The translations under genes were made by a program, and so were the position numbers. Under the pieces are notes generated by a model, which worked only from the letters and a program-made list of their open reading frames with translations, was not told the origin of the DNA and ran no database searches. From positions 1,424,648 to 1,488,647 of the forward strand of contig NC_089177.1 in the NCBI RefSeq assembly GCF_947507565.1: a stretch of DNA of 64,000 nt, read 5' to 3'. Positions 1-11,017 of the stretch are shown here, one piece after another. Source of the DNA: Oscarella lobularis. Taxonomy: Eukaryota > Porifera > Homoscleromorpha > Homosclerophorida > Oscarellidae. The first letter of the stretch is position 1, and each line of letters opens with the position of its first letter.

Positions 1-406
1 TCGGATCGACTCAGCATCTCAAAAACAAGTACGGAGGTGGATACCATTTGGAAATCAAACTATTTCCCCATCACGTCGACGACGAGTCCGAGTCGGGGCG
101 TAACGTGCAAGTGTCTCTTTCTACGTCACTTAATCGAGAAGCTATGTCGTCACCTGTGAAACGTCAGGTATCGGGGGGCGACGGTCGTTTGAGGGAGGTT
201 GGACTGGAGCACGGATCGTCCGCTTTGGGTGCGCTCATGGATCACGTCAAAAAGGCTTTTCCCGGAGCCGTCCAAGTCGAGTGCTTCGGGGATCGGGCGA
301 CGTACAGCGTACCACGTGAGGCCGTTTCTTCTCTCGCTCAAGCCTTTTCGGAATTGGAAAGAAGTAATGCGTTGTGTTCTTTCGATTTGTATGTTTCTAT
401 AATGAT

Positions 407-437
<31 letters not shown>

Positions 438-621
438 CCCAAAGCAAAAGTTGATTTTGGCGTTGAAGAATATAGTTTTAGCCAGGCTACACTAGAGCAG
501 GTGAGCGAATAGCTTCCATCTCGTCGCTCGCTTTCTATTTCTCTCCCTGCCCGCTGCCGCTCCGCTTCTGTAGGTTTTTATCAGCTTCGCTAAGCAACAA
601 TTTGAAGCAGGGAAGGACTGA
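1..621 (+). CDS. ABCA-type ABC transporter, C-terminal end (partial)
   Basis: This is the last part of a full-length ABC transporter of the A subfamily; the start lies left of the window. ABCA proteins use ATP to move lipids across membranes. The reading frame opens at base 3 with LKNKYGGGYHLEIK, the start of the C-terminal regulatory region that follows the second nucleotide-binding domain. It continues through AFPGAV and ends with GVEEYSFSQATLEQ plus VFISFAK, the family's conserved tail. I read three exons: to 363, 445-500 and 574-621 (stop TGA). The donors are GTAATG and GTGAGC. Without splicing the frame runs into a proline stretch and a false stop at 510-512. The first intron has a 26-base C run just before its acceptor. 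The exact ABCA member cannot be told from this end. Confidence 0.85.
409..434 (+). repeat. 26-base poly-C tract inside an intron
   Basis: An uninterrupted run of 26 C lies 10 bases before the AAAG acceptor of the ABCA intron. It occupies the place of the polypyrimidine tract. Its length is likely to vary between individuals or between sequencing runs. Confidence 0.9.
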
Positions 622-1052
622 GACTAACATTTTTGTGTAAATTGTAGTGACTGGTAGCCTAGAACCCGATTCTCGCATTGTTTTGCAGCTGTGCAGAAAC
701 CCAGTCAGGTCGCTCTAGTGTAACCAAAATACATTTGTGACCAGACCCTCCTTAGAGCTTGATATTAATTGACTATCGCTACCTAAACTAATTTGCAGAG
801 GCCAACTATTTGACCTTTCATACCTGACCTTTCATAAGACTTCGTACGTCATGACTATCGCTACCTAAACTAATTTGCAGAGGCCAACTATTTGACCTTT
901 CATACCTGGCCTTTCATAAGACTTCGTACGAGCGCGACTGTCATGGCCGTTCGTCAGTCATGCCCTATCTATGTTCCGCGCCTATTATTGTACTTCTTGG
1001 TACTCGCGTGATGATTGATTTTCCTTTACTCGTTGTCTGTAGATTGGCGTTC
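622..1052. repeat. Intergenic region with an 82-base tandem duplication (771-930)
   Basis: Between the ABCA stop and the VioB-like gene, the segment from GACTATCGCTACC at 771 recurs at 853 with a period of 82 bases and very few differences. Each unit contains two internal copies of a CTTTCATA motif. An open frame starts at ATG 960 and joins the next gene in frame, so the right side may be its 5' UTR or an alternative N terminus. I see no other gene here. Confidence 0.8.
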
Positions 1053-4000
1053 ATGGTTTGTCCCGGAAGTGGAGAAAGAAAACTTCACGCCGCTACAGAC
1101 TCCTCTATGGTGAAGCAGTTGAAACACTTCGGTGAGCTAGCTTGATAGCTTGGGATTTTCTGAGTTGCAGTCAACTTGAGCAGGCTTTGTTTGGTTCAGC
1201 CTACAGTAATTAGCCGTTTTTCTCTGCAGCCAAGTCGATGAATAAGCTCGATGATATAAACTTCATTTCGCCGGATCTACGTCGGCCAGACATTTCTCAA
1301 GCAAACACTCAGGTGAGCTTTCGTGTCATGAGATGGAAGAGACTTTACGTTCATCGTTATAGGCGTGTCCGGATCCGCTGACTAAGTGCATCAACGAAGC
1401 ACCGGGTTTTTCCTATATGGACCGACCTCGTATCGGCTTCTCCGGCCTCTTTCGTAGCGACGTTTCGACCGTCAACAACGACCCCCGCAACTTCGACACA
1501 GAAAATTTCAAACTAGTAGACGAACTGATATTCAACTCGGGATACGCCGGCTGGAATCCGAGGGGAACGGCGTCTTTTCTTTTCCGCGATGTTTCAATAA
1601 CGGAAGCGTGTCCTTTAGTTGGCTTCTGCAATACGGTGGACGGGGTCGTCGGCGAAGCGCTCGACACCGGCGTTTCTCGAGTCTCGGCGAAAATGGTCGA
1701 TTTGGATCCGGAAAACCAGATGACGTCGACACTGTTTGGATTGCGTTTGGCCATTCGATCGTACGATGCGTACCAGGGCCCGACGTTGGTGTCGGGCGAC
1801 TTCAAACCGGCAGCGTTTAGCGAAATCTGGCAGAATCGTCAAGGACCCGGTGACGACTTTCTCGCTGCCAGCTACCAGTCGATCATCGAGAACGTCGAGT
1901 GGGATTTGTCAAAAGTGAAGTCTCCAACGCTGCAGGAGCTTAAAAAGATATCGGAGAAAAATGGAAATATTCTCTCGATAAAGTTTGAAGTTCGCCACTA
2001 TCATGCGAGTTCAAGCAATCCGCTATATACTTTTGGGTACGTGAGTGGAACGATTGGGCCGGCGTCTGCTGGCGAGCCGCACAACTTTGTCCGCGGCCGC
2101 CTTCTTCGCGGCTCCGGACTTTCTGCCGTCAATTTGTTGCCCTTCGTCGTACGGACTGACGCGAAAACCGGTGTTCGTACGTTATTGGCTGACGTCGGAA
2201 ACGCATTTGGTAGATCAAGTGACGACACGGGCTACAATATCGCTTATCTCGGTGACTCAGTTTGCATCTCCACTGTCGATGATCCCAAGAGCGTCGGAGT
2301 CATTGATTTGACGGTGCCTCTCCTCAAAACGAATGTAATGGAGTTCGTGCTTCCGGAGGAAGTGAGCGAAGACGACGAACTTCAGCTACTCAAATGCAAT
2401 CCCCGTGGAGGAGTCAATACGAAGGTTCCTCCGCTAATGAATGAAGTAGATGTTCTCGTTCGACCCACGACGCAATTCGTGAACCGTATGGATCCGGGGA
2501 GCAACTTGACGTACACGTTTTTTGCTACTCATCGAGGGAAGCCAATATGCAACTACGAAATCTCCTTCAAAGTCGTGTGGACTCCTAGAGAGGATCCTGT
2601 AGGAAAACGACAGCCTCACGTGGAAGCACTTACACTAAATGGTCATAAAGAGGAAACGGAAGTTCACACTGACTGCGACGGCCTAGCGAAGTTGGTGTTG
2701 AGAGCTAGCAAAAACGGCCCTGGAAATCCGCGCAAGTTCATTGACGGCGAACTGTACACAGTTTTTTACTGTCCGGATAGAGGAGTATCGACGACGTTAA
2801 GCCTTCACTTGTACGACAAATTCGACTGCAGTGGAATTACGACGTGGTGGGGCTCCGATGACGAGAGATGCAGTAGCGTCTATGCCATACTGAAGCAATA
2901 CAACGATTTGTACCCCATGATGAGACAAATTGTTTCTCTTGGCGACTACTACAGCGTCGTCGATAAATCCAAGGCTATACTCCATACGCTGAGTCTGGAT
3001 ATAGATGACCCTGGGCATATGCCTACGACTAGGGATCTTTCTACGGCTAAGAGAGAAATGATCATGAAATGGCTTTCCTCTGAAACTAAATACGTGGGCT
3101 CGCGACCTCTCTATGATCTACCGGGCGTTTGCAAGGCTCTTCAACTAGCTATTCAAGTGGAACACTCGACAATTCCATTGTACCTCTATCCTTATTTTTC
3201 CATCAAACCGGGACAAAATAGACAGGTAGCCGACATTCTCCTCTCTATTGTTCTACAAGAGATGCGTCACATTGTGCTTGCTGGCAATGTTTTGAATGCT
3301 ATCAAAGAATGCCGGAAGTTAGCCATTACTCCTGATTTGCGTGGAAAGAGCTTCATTCCTGTTTATCCTTCACCAATGCCCGGCGGTCTGCGTCCCGAAC
3401 TCACTCTTCGTCTGGGTCGCTTGTCAATTGGCTTGATCAGAGATGTCTTTATGGAATTTGAAGCACCTGGGCATCCGCTACCAGTAGTCGATGTCGATCA
3501 TCATCACAAGCATCACAATACAATTGGAAGCTTCTACGCGTGGATTAGTAAAAGTTTGGAAAAACTAGCACGGAAAGGCGATCTTACTTTCAACAGCAAT
3601 ACTAAGAATCAAGTCACTATTGCGCCTGGAGGACCAGTCACGCCTGTCACCACGTTGACGCTAGCTCAGGAAGCCATCAAAGAAATCGTCGAACAAGGCG
3701 AAGGGAGCAGTCAAAGCGATCCCGAAGACGAAGAAAAGGAAATGGCTCACTACTATCGTTTTGCCGAAATTGTCTACGGGAAGAAATTGGTTAAAGGTGA
3801 AGACGGTAAATGGGGCTTTAACGGCGATGCTGTCGTCTTTGACCCGAACGGCGTTTATCCCGTTATGGATAACGCTCGAGTAAGTCATTTCAAAAACGGT
3901 ACGAGAGCTCGGCTTCTAGCTGAAGGATTTGCTCGCAGCTATTTGGACTTACTCAATCAACTGCACGAGGCTTTCAACGGACATCCAGAGAACGCGGAGA

Positions 4001-4146
4001 GTTCGTTCAGCACCATGGTGTCTTTGACGGGAAAGGCTCGCGAATTGGTTGGGAATCAAGTGAGTGAAGCGTCTGAAGAGTTGCTCCACGCCGGAACGCC
4101 TTTTGAGAATCCTCTTAATCTCTTCATTGATCAAGGCGATTCCTGA
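1053..4146 (+). CDS. VioB-like protein with ferritin-like domain (iminophenyl-pyruvate dimer synthase family)
   Basis: Three exons (1053-1131, 1230-1312, 1363-4146) splice in phase to about 981 aa. Exon 3 encodes PDPLTKCINEAPGF and then DRPRIGFSGLFRSDVST. That opening resembles the bacterial violacein enzyme VioB and its relatives, which start with a short 'PR..F.G' segment and then 'NNDPRNF'-type residues. Residues about 645-880 form the ferritin-like part: VEHSTIPLYLYP, LQEMRHIVLAGN, an EFEAP segment, an HHHKHHN stretch and KEMAHYYRFAEI. The carboxylate and histidine residues suited to a metal site are therefore present. In violacein and indolocarbazole pathways VioB-type enzymes couple two oxidised tryptophan units; the substrate here is unknown. 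No VioA-like oxidase is nearby. An in-frame ATG at 960 would add 31 mostly hydrophobic residues, so the start is uncertain. The short introns show it is resident in a eukaryotic genome. Confidence 0.8.
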
Positions 4147-4639
4147 CGGGCTCAGGCTTCGATCGATCGCTAGCTGTCACGTCTACTGCTGCTGCTCGAG
4201 CTGGTAATGTGTTCGTCGTTGTTTTGTAGTTGGTGCTGATCTGCGCTGGCATGCATGCTGCAATATTAGAATGCTTACTCTGTGGAAAAAGGAGACCCAT
4301 CAGGTAATTGAATCCCTTACGCAGTCAATATTCTTGGGAATTAATTTAGAGGGTCTAAATTTCGTAGCAGGCGAAGCCCAATGGTAAGAAAATGCGTTCT
4401 GCAGGTAAAGCTAATTTTAAAAAACGACATCAGATCGAAACTGACGTCTTTGTCCGCGCCACGCACAAAATCCCAATCAAACCAACTGCATGAGACGCAT
4501 GGGAATACGTCTCAAGCGACGACGATGCTCGCGAATCCCCCTTACACTTGTACGAGACGTCGATCGAGCGGAACGGACACGTCGTCGTTGTCGGAACGAC
4601 GTTCAGCGGCTACAGCGTGTGAGTTCCTAGGATTTATCG

Positions 4640-4712
4640 CGATGTGGCTTAGCGGTAATGGGGACCTCGTAATCGGGAAATCACGTGCTAGGAACGTTGA
4701 GCCCGCACGCTA
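4640..4712 (+). repeat. Degenerate tRNA-like segment, possible SINE head
   Basis: TGGCTTAGCGGTAATG looks like a Pol III A box (D arm). Downstream CTCGTAATCGGGA resembles an anticodon arm with CGT, and GTTGAGCCC resembles a B box (T arm). No closed acceptor stem is visible, so a working tRNA is unlikely. A similar A-box-like string, TGGCTAAGTGGTAGT, is at 5639 without a clear B box. Confidence 0.35.
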
Positions 4713-6959
4713 GTTCTCAAAAAGTCGAGCGTCGTCGAGCTTATTGCTCCATGCTCCAAGCAGCTTCAAGCTACGACCAGCCAAAAAACAGGTAGTCTAT
4801 AACCTTTCAATGCAAAAGCGCTAGAGTTCCCCTTTCACTTGCTCTGTCGAGTCGCCTTTTTCCATCTTAGCCACGGAGGTCAAGAAGCAGCTGTTTCTTC
4901 GATCATAGAATATTAGATGCAGCATCTATGCTTCGACAAGGTAGGGTACATCAAATTAATACATCAATCAGTCACACTAACTATTGATCTCGTAGCTCTA
5001 TCTATAATCGCATATTCTAAACGGTTAGCGGAAAAGCCGGAAAGTCATTTTCAATTACCGGATCGAGCTCTAGACATCGTAAAGAAGCCGCACGTCATCG
5101 TTCGACTCGCCCTCATGGTGAGGCCACGCCTCGTTCATCTATATGTCAACGTCAATAACGAGAAATATTCGTACACCCCTAAACATTTCGCTAAATATTA
5201 TTCAAGTCATACTGATGCATTGTAAGTTTGTTGATAGGATTGTTACCAGAGCAAATTACATCATTTGTTGCTTTTGAGGAACTGGAAACTGCAATAACTT
5301 GTCGAATCTGGAATCAGTGAAATAAATACACTAGATGACCGCTAAATGGAAAACTTGTCATCAATTTTCATACATCTGTGGTTTGGTTACTTGTCAATTA
5401 CGATTTCAAAGCAACTGTGTGGTTCATTCATTTTTTTGCAGAGTCATCTATTATTTTCACGCAGGCGTCAGCATGGTCAAAAGGATGAGGAAAGGTGAGG
5501 AAAGGAAGAGTCGGAAGACGGAATGGTTCTCTCGTTGAAGAGCACACCAGTGCGTAAGTGAAGGGAGATTCTTGCTGGCACCAGGCAGGGCGCTTGCGTT
5601 TCAAACCTCTTTTGTGAATGCCGCTGCCCGCGCATTGGTGGCTAAGTGGTAGTAATAGCCAAGGCATTCTAAGTCCCTACCATACGTATATACTCAAAAA
5701 CAGTTAGTAGCACGACGATGGGGTCTGTGCAAACTAAATGGATCCTGTAGTGAGCCACAGTGCAATCACGGGTTTTTCAGATGAAGGAGAAAGGAAACGA
5801 CGACGAAGAGAACGGCCGTTTTCGGTGTCTGATCAGACGAATCAAAGAGCAGCAGAGCTGAAGGAAAATCGACTGGTTTTTTTCGTAGTCCATGTAGGAG
5901 GCATGTGGTGCATGTGTAGTAGGCGCATAACAAGACCTGCACGCCTTGCTTCTCTGACTCGCGCTAGGTAGGTTATAGGTTAGATAGGTAGTTAGTTAGT
6001 TAGGGCACCGGCGGGGTGGTGCACCCCGCGTGCACTGCCGCCGCCATGGAGAAAAGGGTAGGGTATAGAATTTTTTATTTCAATAAAAATAAAAAACGAA
6101 AAGATTTCTTCCTGTTCTTGCACGGGCAGTTTTTTTTGACGGGGTCTTTGCCCAGGACCCCGGAGCAGCTTTTTGTGACGAGGTCATGCTCAGGACCCCG
6201 GAGCAGTTTATGGCGTCTATGGCGTCTTGCCCAGGACGCTCTCCTAAAGAAAAAAAATAAGAAACGGAAAAAGAGAAGAAATTCGCCATACCAGCCTGGC
6301 TCTTCCGCATTTTTCAGTGCTTTTCGCCTCCGCTGCATGTCTGCCTGATGCTGTACATCAAAATCAGTAGGCAGCCCAGGTATATTTCGTTTTGGGCGTC
6401 GTTCTCCTAGAGAGACTACCAATGAACATAGTAGCCTCGTCTGGAAATACATGCCGTGTAAGTTGGGCAGTTTTCCTTCTCGGGGCCGCACAACCGTTTC
6501 AGCAGTTGGTATAGGCCTACCCAGGAGACGAGACTGTTTAGACGTTATTGCCTCATGTCCAGGAGGCATACAGGCACTTTAGGAGACCGCATCTATACAA
6601 ATTGAGATGCAAATCCCCGCGGTCCGGCAGCTGGACCGATCCGTCTTGCCGAGGACGTTGGGACCTCGGTCTCCTCTTCGTCACTTCCGGTTCCATCAAC
6701 AACTACAAAAAAATATTAGCGGTATAGAAGGATCAGATTTGGTGAGATGTACATGTACTTCAACGCCTTAGTGCACGGGACTACCAAGTCAAACCAATAG
6801 CGGAAAACCTGAAACGACGCAAATTTTGTCCTATTTTTAGTAGCTCTTGCTTGCATCAGTATATCGGAAAGGAGAAGCACTTTGTAGTGTCCCGTGAGAT
6901 CTACAGAAAAGGAAGAAAAAGCAGATGAAAAATGAACTCTGACACCAGATATCTTGTCA

Positions 6960-6985
6960 GACCACGGATTCTAGAATCCGTGGTC
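6960..6985. repeat. Perfect 26-base palindrome
   Basis: The segment starts GACCACGGATTC, ends GAATCCGTGGTC and equals its own reverse complement. It shares its half-site style with the palindrome at 21721-21754 and the single half-site at 52516. Confidence 0.9.
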
Positions 6986-7472
6986 AGACCAAGCGGCAAT
7001 CTCACAGAAATCGGAAGGGGCGGCCGTTGACTGCAGTCGATCGGCGACCAGAGAGAGAGACGGCCAAATATTTGAGAGTGCCTGTATCGCTTTTGAGTTG
7101 ATCTCGGTCCTCGTAGCCTGCGAGGAAGCGAGTTAGCTATAGCTTACACGAAACGACGTTATTCACTCACCCGAGTGAAACATCTTGTTCTGTCGCGTCA
7201 TCTCGCCGCATGTTGATGCGCTGCGACCGTGACAATACTAAAGATCCTCAAAAGGAGTCCCACAAAATTTCTACCTTCGATGAGAGAGCGCGTCAAAACG
7301 TGACTGGGTGCATAATCGCTCGACGAACGCGAGTGGAAACGGCTAAAGGTCAACTTCGGAATGCTGTAATACGGGACACGCAAAAGAAGAAAGTGCTGAA
7401 TTTTAGAAGCTGCTACCGCGGTGCAGGAGCTGCAAAATGATGGAGAACCCGTTAGTTCGGAACGAACGCTGT

Positions 7473-7558
7473 ATGATTGCCTGGGATTTTTAGTATTTAA
7501 TTAATTAATTAATGATTGCCTGGGATTTTTAGTATTTAATTAATTAATTAATTAATTA
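7473..7558. repeat. 39-base tandem repeat ending in TTAA repeats
   Basis: ATGATTGCCTGGGATTTT begins at 7473 and again at 7512. Each copy runs into a TTAATTAATTAA tract, and the second tract is longer. Confidence 0.85.
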
Positions 7559-7834
7559 GTATTTATTGGAAGGCACACGGTATTTTATGCCTGCTACTTT
7601 TTGTACAATAAAAGGAAGCTCCAATACAATTATGACGCCATGACGTAACGACCCCCTCCATATACTGTATTTACTATCCAAACCTTGCTTCGAGGTAGCA
7701 GGCAAATTTCTTCTCCTAGCACAGGCATATACATAGGATTGCATAGAGTGCTCTTCGGCAGCCACGAAGCGACGGCAATGTGATCTGTCTATTTCAATAT
7801 AAAAGATGAAGCATTTAGTAATAAAACATAATTT

Positions 7835-10316
7835 TCATTTTGTATTTAACTGTTCGCGCAATTTACTGATCAGTCTATCTTTCTCCAGAAGCAGATCTCG
7901 CAGTTTTGCCAGCTCAACGTCTTGTTGGGCTATTCTTTTCTCGAGACGACTTACAACCTGCCAAAGCGTTTTCGAAGCACAGGACACGCGCCTCGACTAC
8001 CCACTGTACCTTGTCTCTGGTGTGAACGAAGTCGAACTTGAGCACAGCACTCGGATTGGGTCGTTGAAGCGGATCCTTTGCAACAAGCTGCCTAATAAGC
8101 TCACTCTGCGAGTAGGTCAAGAGAATGACGAACAAATCTTTCCTGAAAATTGCAACTCACTTGCTGTGGCCACGTCGTCGCGAGACTGCTAGGAATCTTT
8201 CCCAAGCGAACGTCAGACAGTATCTTAGCCCTCTCCATAGCCGTTTGAAACGGGTAGAAGAGCTCGGCTAAGACGACGCCCAAGCTAAACATGTCAGCCT
8301 AAAGAGACGATAGAGAAATGACCGTGAAATCCGTGTCGCAATACTTGGGCATCGTAGTAGTTGCCTTCGAGTTGCTCGGGCGGGGCATACGTCGAGGTTC
8401 CAATGCCAGACGTTGGAGTCACAAATCCGTCAAAATCTCCTTGAGAAAAAGCATTAGAGACTCAGTTAGAGCAGCCGTTATGCTACATGTACCTCCGTCT
8501 GTTGATACTGATGAAGATAATGACGAATAATCCGATCTGTCCTCTTGATCATCTACGACTATTTCTTCCCTTGCTAGACCGAAGTCTCCAATCTTAACAC
8601 TCCCATCGGATCCGTGAAGAAAAATATTGGCAGGCTGAAGCAAAAAATTAATTTCAACCCCTATATATATATACGCAGCAAAGAACCTTAATATCCCTAT
8701 GCATTAGACCGTGACTATGCAGATAATCGACGCCTTCGACAATCTGCCTAAAGATTGAGTTGCACGTGACCGACTCTACTTGAACGCCTAGCAAAATTCG
8801 CAATAATGCTTAATTAGAGATTGTACGTGTTACGCACATGGAGAAATTGAGCTAATATCTTTGTTTCTCTTAGCAAGCCACTGACGCAGGGACATGTCAC
8901 ATAGCTGCATCTGAATGAAGAGAGCCAGACGAGAAGTCTAAGGAAAGAAAGCAATGCAACTAATGAATCGAAGTGTGTAAGAGAGAACCTACAATTTCCA
9001 CTCCATTTCTAGCCGAATTTTTCCACAGTTGCAGCTGTCCGCTGGCTTGGGTCCAACTTGATAACGAGCCGTCGGATTTGACATTCGTCACGTTACTCTC
9101 CGATAGCAAAGCACTCTGCGATTCGGTGTCTTCGAATTCGCTCTCTTCGACTTCCGAAAAGCGACCGACGCTGCTGCCTTCGAAAAAGATGCCGTCCTTG
9201 TCCGACGGTTCTTCGAATTGTATTGATTTTTGCCTCGAGACTCCTAGACACGGATCGCTGACTCAAGAAATAGACGACAACACGCGCAATAGTACAGTAC
9301 CACTCGCTCTCGCGTTGAATTGCAACGCCACTTCTTCGACCCACGCAGAGTGATATCGCACAATCCTGGGATGGTCCAAAGAGGCAAAGATTTTGACCTC
9401 TCGCATCACCTATGCAAAATGAAACGTACATAATTATAAAGATGTACAAATATATTATACTTTTGAAAAAGCGGCAGTTGTGACGTTCTTCAGTCTGATT
9501 TTCTTAACGGCGTACTCCTGACCATCTAGCCTATTACTCACCTGGCACATAGATCACTAGTTAGGCGACAGCAGCGTCGTGAATCGAATATTATTTACAC
9601 GGTAAACTTTTCCAAAGCCGCCTTTGCCTATGACACTTAATCGCATAAAATCCTTAGCAAAACGAGAAAATCCCAGCGCTGGCATCGCTCTATCCACAGA
9701 TATTTGCCTAGATAAAAGGAAACGTAAGCCATCGTTTATACAGATCAATACGACAGACTTTGACCTATTTAGCTTGAGGGACTTGAGCGACTTCATCTCA
9801 GCGCAAGCACTAATCACAGCCTTTCGATCCGGATCATCCTATAAAGTGCTGATTTTCTAACGAAAGGAGGGAGGATGCCAAGTTCATACACAAACAATTC
9901 GAACAGATGACAACAGCTGACGAAGTAGACGATCCAAGGAGGTAAGATGTGCCGAAAAGCGTTCACTCTCAGTCATGTCATGATCTAGATCTCCCTGAAC
10001 AAAAAGGAGACTGCATAGCTCTAATGAATATTTGACGATTGGCTCACGTTTGAGCACAGCATTTTGCGCCACGCTAAATGATACGAAACAAAGCATTTCC
10101 TTATTGCATAGTCAGTACGTCGTTTTACTCGCCTTGAAATGCTTTTTGCCTCAGAGACGGGTTTCTGCCCATGATTTCGGCTACAAATTCCCCAAGGAGC
10201 ATTGCAAGACGATATGAATTGGAGTCTTTCTGAAGGGACAGGGCTGTAGGGAGAGCCAGCGCGAAGCAATCGGATGCTGTAAAACACGACGGGACCTCTC
10301 CTTCTTCTACAGACAA
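7835..10316 (-). CDS. EIF2AK1-like: HRI-like eIF2-alpha kinase (EIF2AK1 family)
   Basis: This multi-exon minus-strand gene encodes a stress kinase expected to phosphorylate eIF2-alpha and slow translation. Exon 1 starts at 10316 (MSVEEGEVPSCF) and carries the helical N-terminal region. The kinase domain begins near 9660 with VIGKGGFGKVYR, then YAVKKIRLK (ATP lysine) and FASLDHPRIVRYHSAWVEE, the HRI signature after the C-helix. The usual eIF2-kinase insert follows, then LFIQMQLCDMSLRQWL, LHSHGLMHRDIK, GDFGLA, TSTYAPPEQL and ADMFSLGVVLAELFYPF. The tail reads VVSRLEKRIAQQDVELAKL and is a leucine-rich coiled coil as in HRI. The stop is TGA at 7835-7837. The first intron may begin with GC (CAAG|GCGAGT). 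In the insert an in-frame TGA at 9263-9265 is bypassed only if a 39-base intron (9300-9262) is spliced out; that restores the frame. This appears to be the only intact copy of three. Confidence 0.85.
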
Positions 10317-11017
10317 CGTCGGGTTATCAGAACGATTGACTCATTGTACGAGACGACCTGTCGTCATCCTGGGACGCAATCAAGGGGACGCAATGATGAC
10401 TCACTCATTTTGAAGAGTTTGGAGCAATTTTACCGCGCGCTAGACGGCGATCAAACTCTGTCTCTGATCGAACAGAGGAACCGATCGAACCGCAATGATA
10501 TTTGTGATATCGAACATGTATTCACAGTTCAGTTGCTAGGTGAAATATCTGATTATATGATTCGCCTAATGTGGAATTACTATATATCTACTAGTATACT
10601 GTGTACTAATTCTGGATGCCCTTCTCGCCGTGTTTCAAGTTTGCTTTAGTGTACACGCCTAATATATAGTGTCACCCTCTTACTAGTGGCTTCGTCACGC
10701 CCCTAATTTTGACTTTAATTGCCTTGCTGTAGAGTCGGGCCTAAACAATCATATAAAAAATTATGACTATACTACACTCCAAAAAATGAATAAATGCAAA
10801 GAAACGAACGCGCTCCCCTGACTTCTGTACGAAGAACTGTACTGCTCATTCTATTTTACCACCGTGATTTTACACGCTATCGAAATCCTCCGCTATAGAC
10901 ATGCACAGGCCTTATGTTACTTGTCATTGCACTCAGAAACTAAAAGGAGGTTAGGTTTTTTATTCTCCGTTACCTTGACGCTTGAAGTTTCGATTTCATC
11001 AACTTCACCTAGCCTTG
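10317..11017. promoter_or_regulatory. HRI 5' flank, first of three copies
   Basis: About 350 bases upstream of the HRI start recur, diverged, at 15366-15568 plus 16329-16440 and at 21785-22110. Shared strings include ACTCATTGTACGAGACGAC, GTGGAATTACTAT and AATTCTGGATGCCCTTCT. It probably contains the HRI promoter. The remainder, 10680-11017, shows no gene; in the other block copies a DBH-like gene follows this flank. Confidence 0.6.

Larger units (their letters stand above)
4147..7834. other. Gene-poor stretch of about 3.7 kb
   Basis: No frame here carries a recognisable domain or convincing splice sites. The open frames, for example minus 6075-6569, are low in complexity and follow A/T or G/C runs. 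The stretch holds a degenerate tRNA-like segment (4640-4712), a TAGG/TTAG simple repeat (about 5966-6003), a GC-rich repeat with CAGGACCCCGGAGCAG at 6153 and again at 6191, a perfect palindrome (6960-6985) and an AT-rich tandem repeat (7473-7558). It separates the VioB-like gene from the 3' end of the HRI kinase gene. Confidence 0.6.

Noticed and set aside
4640-4712. A functional tRNA-Thr gene
   Set aside because: Only A- and B-box-like strings are recognisable; no acceptor stem pairs and the T arm is imperfect.
6075-6569. 164-codon minus-strand open frame
   Set aside because: It has runs of Phe, Lys and Arg from A/T tracts, includes a GC-rich short repeat, and shows no domain or splice support.
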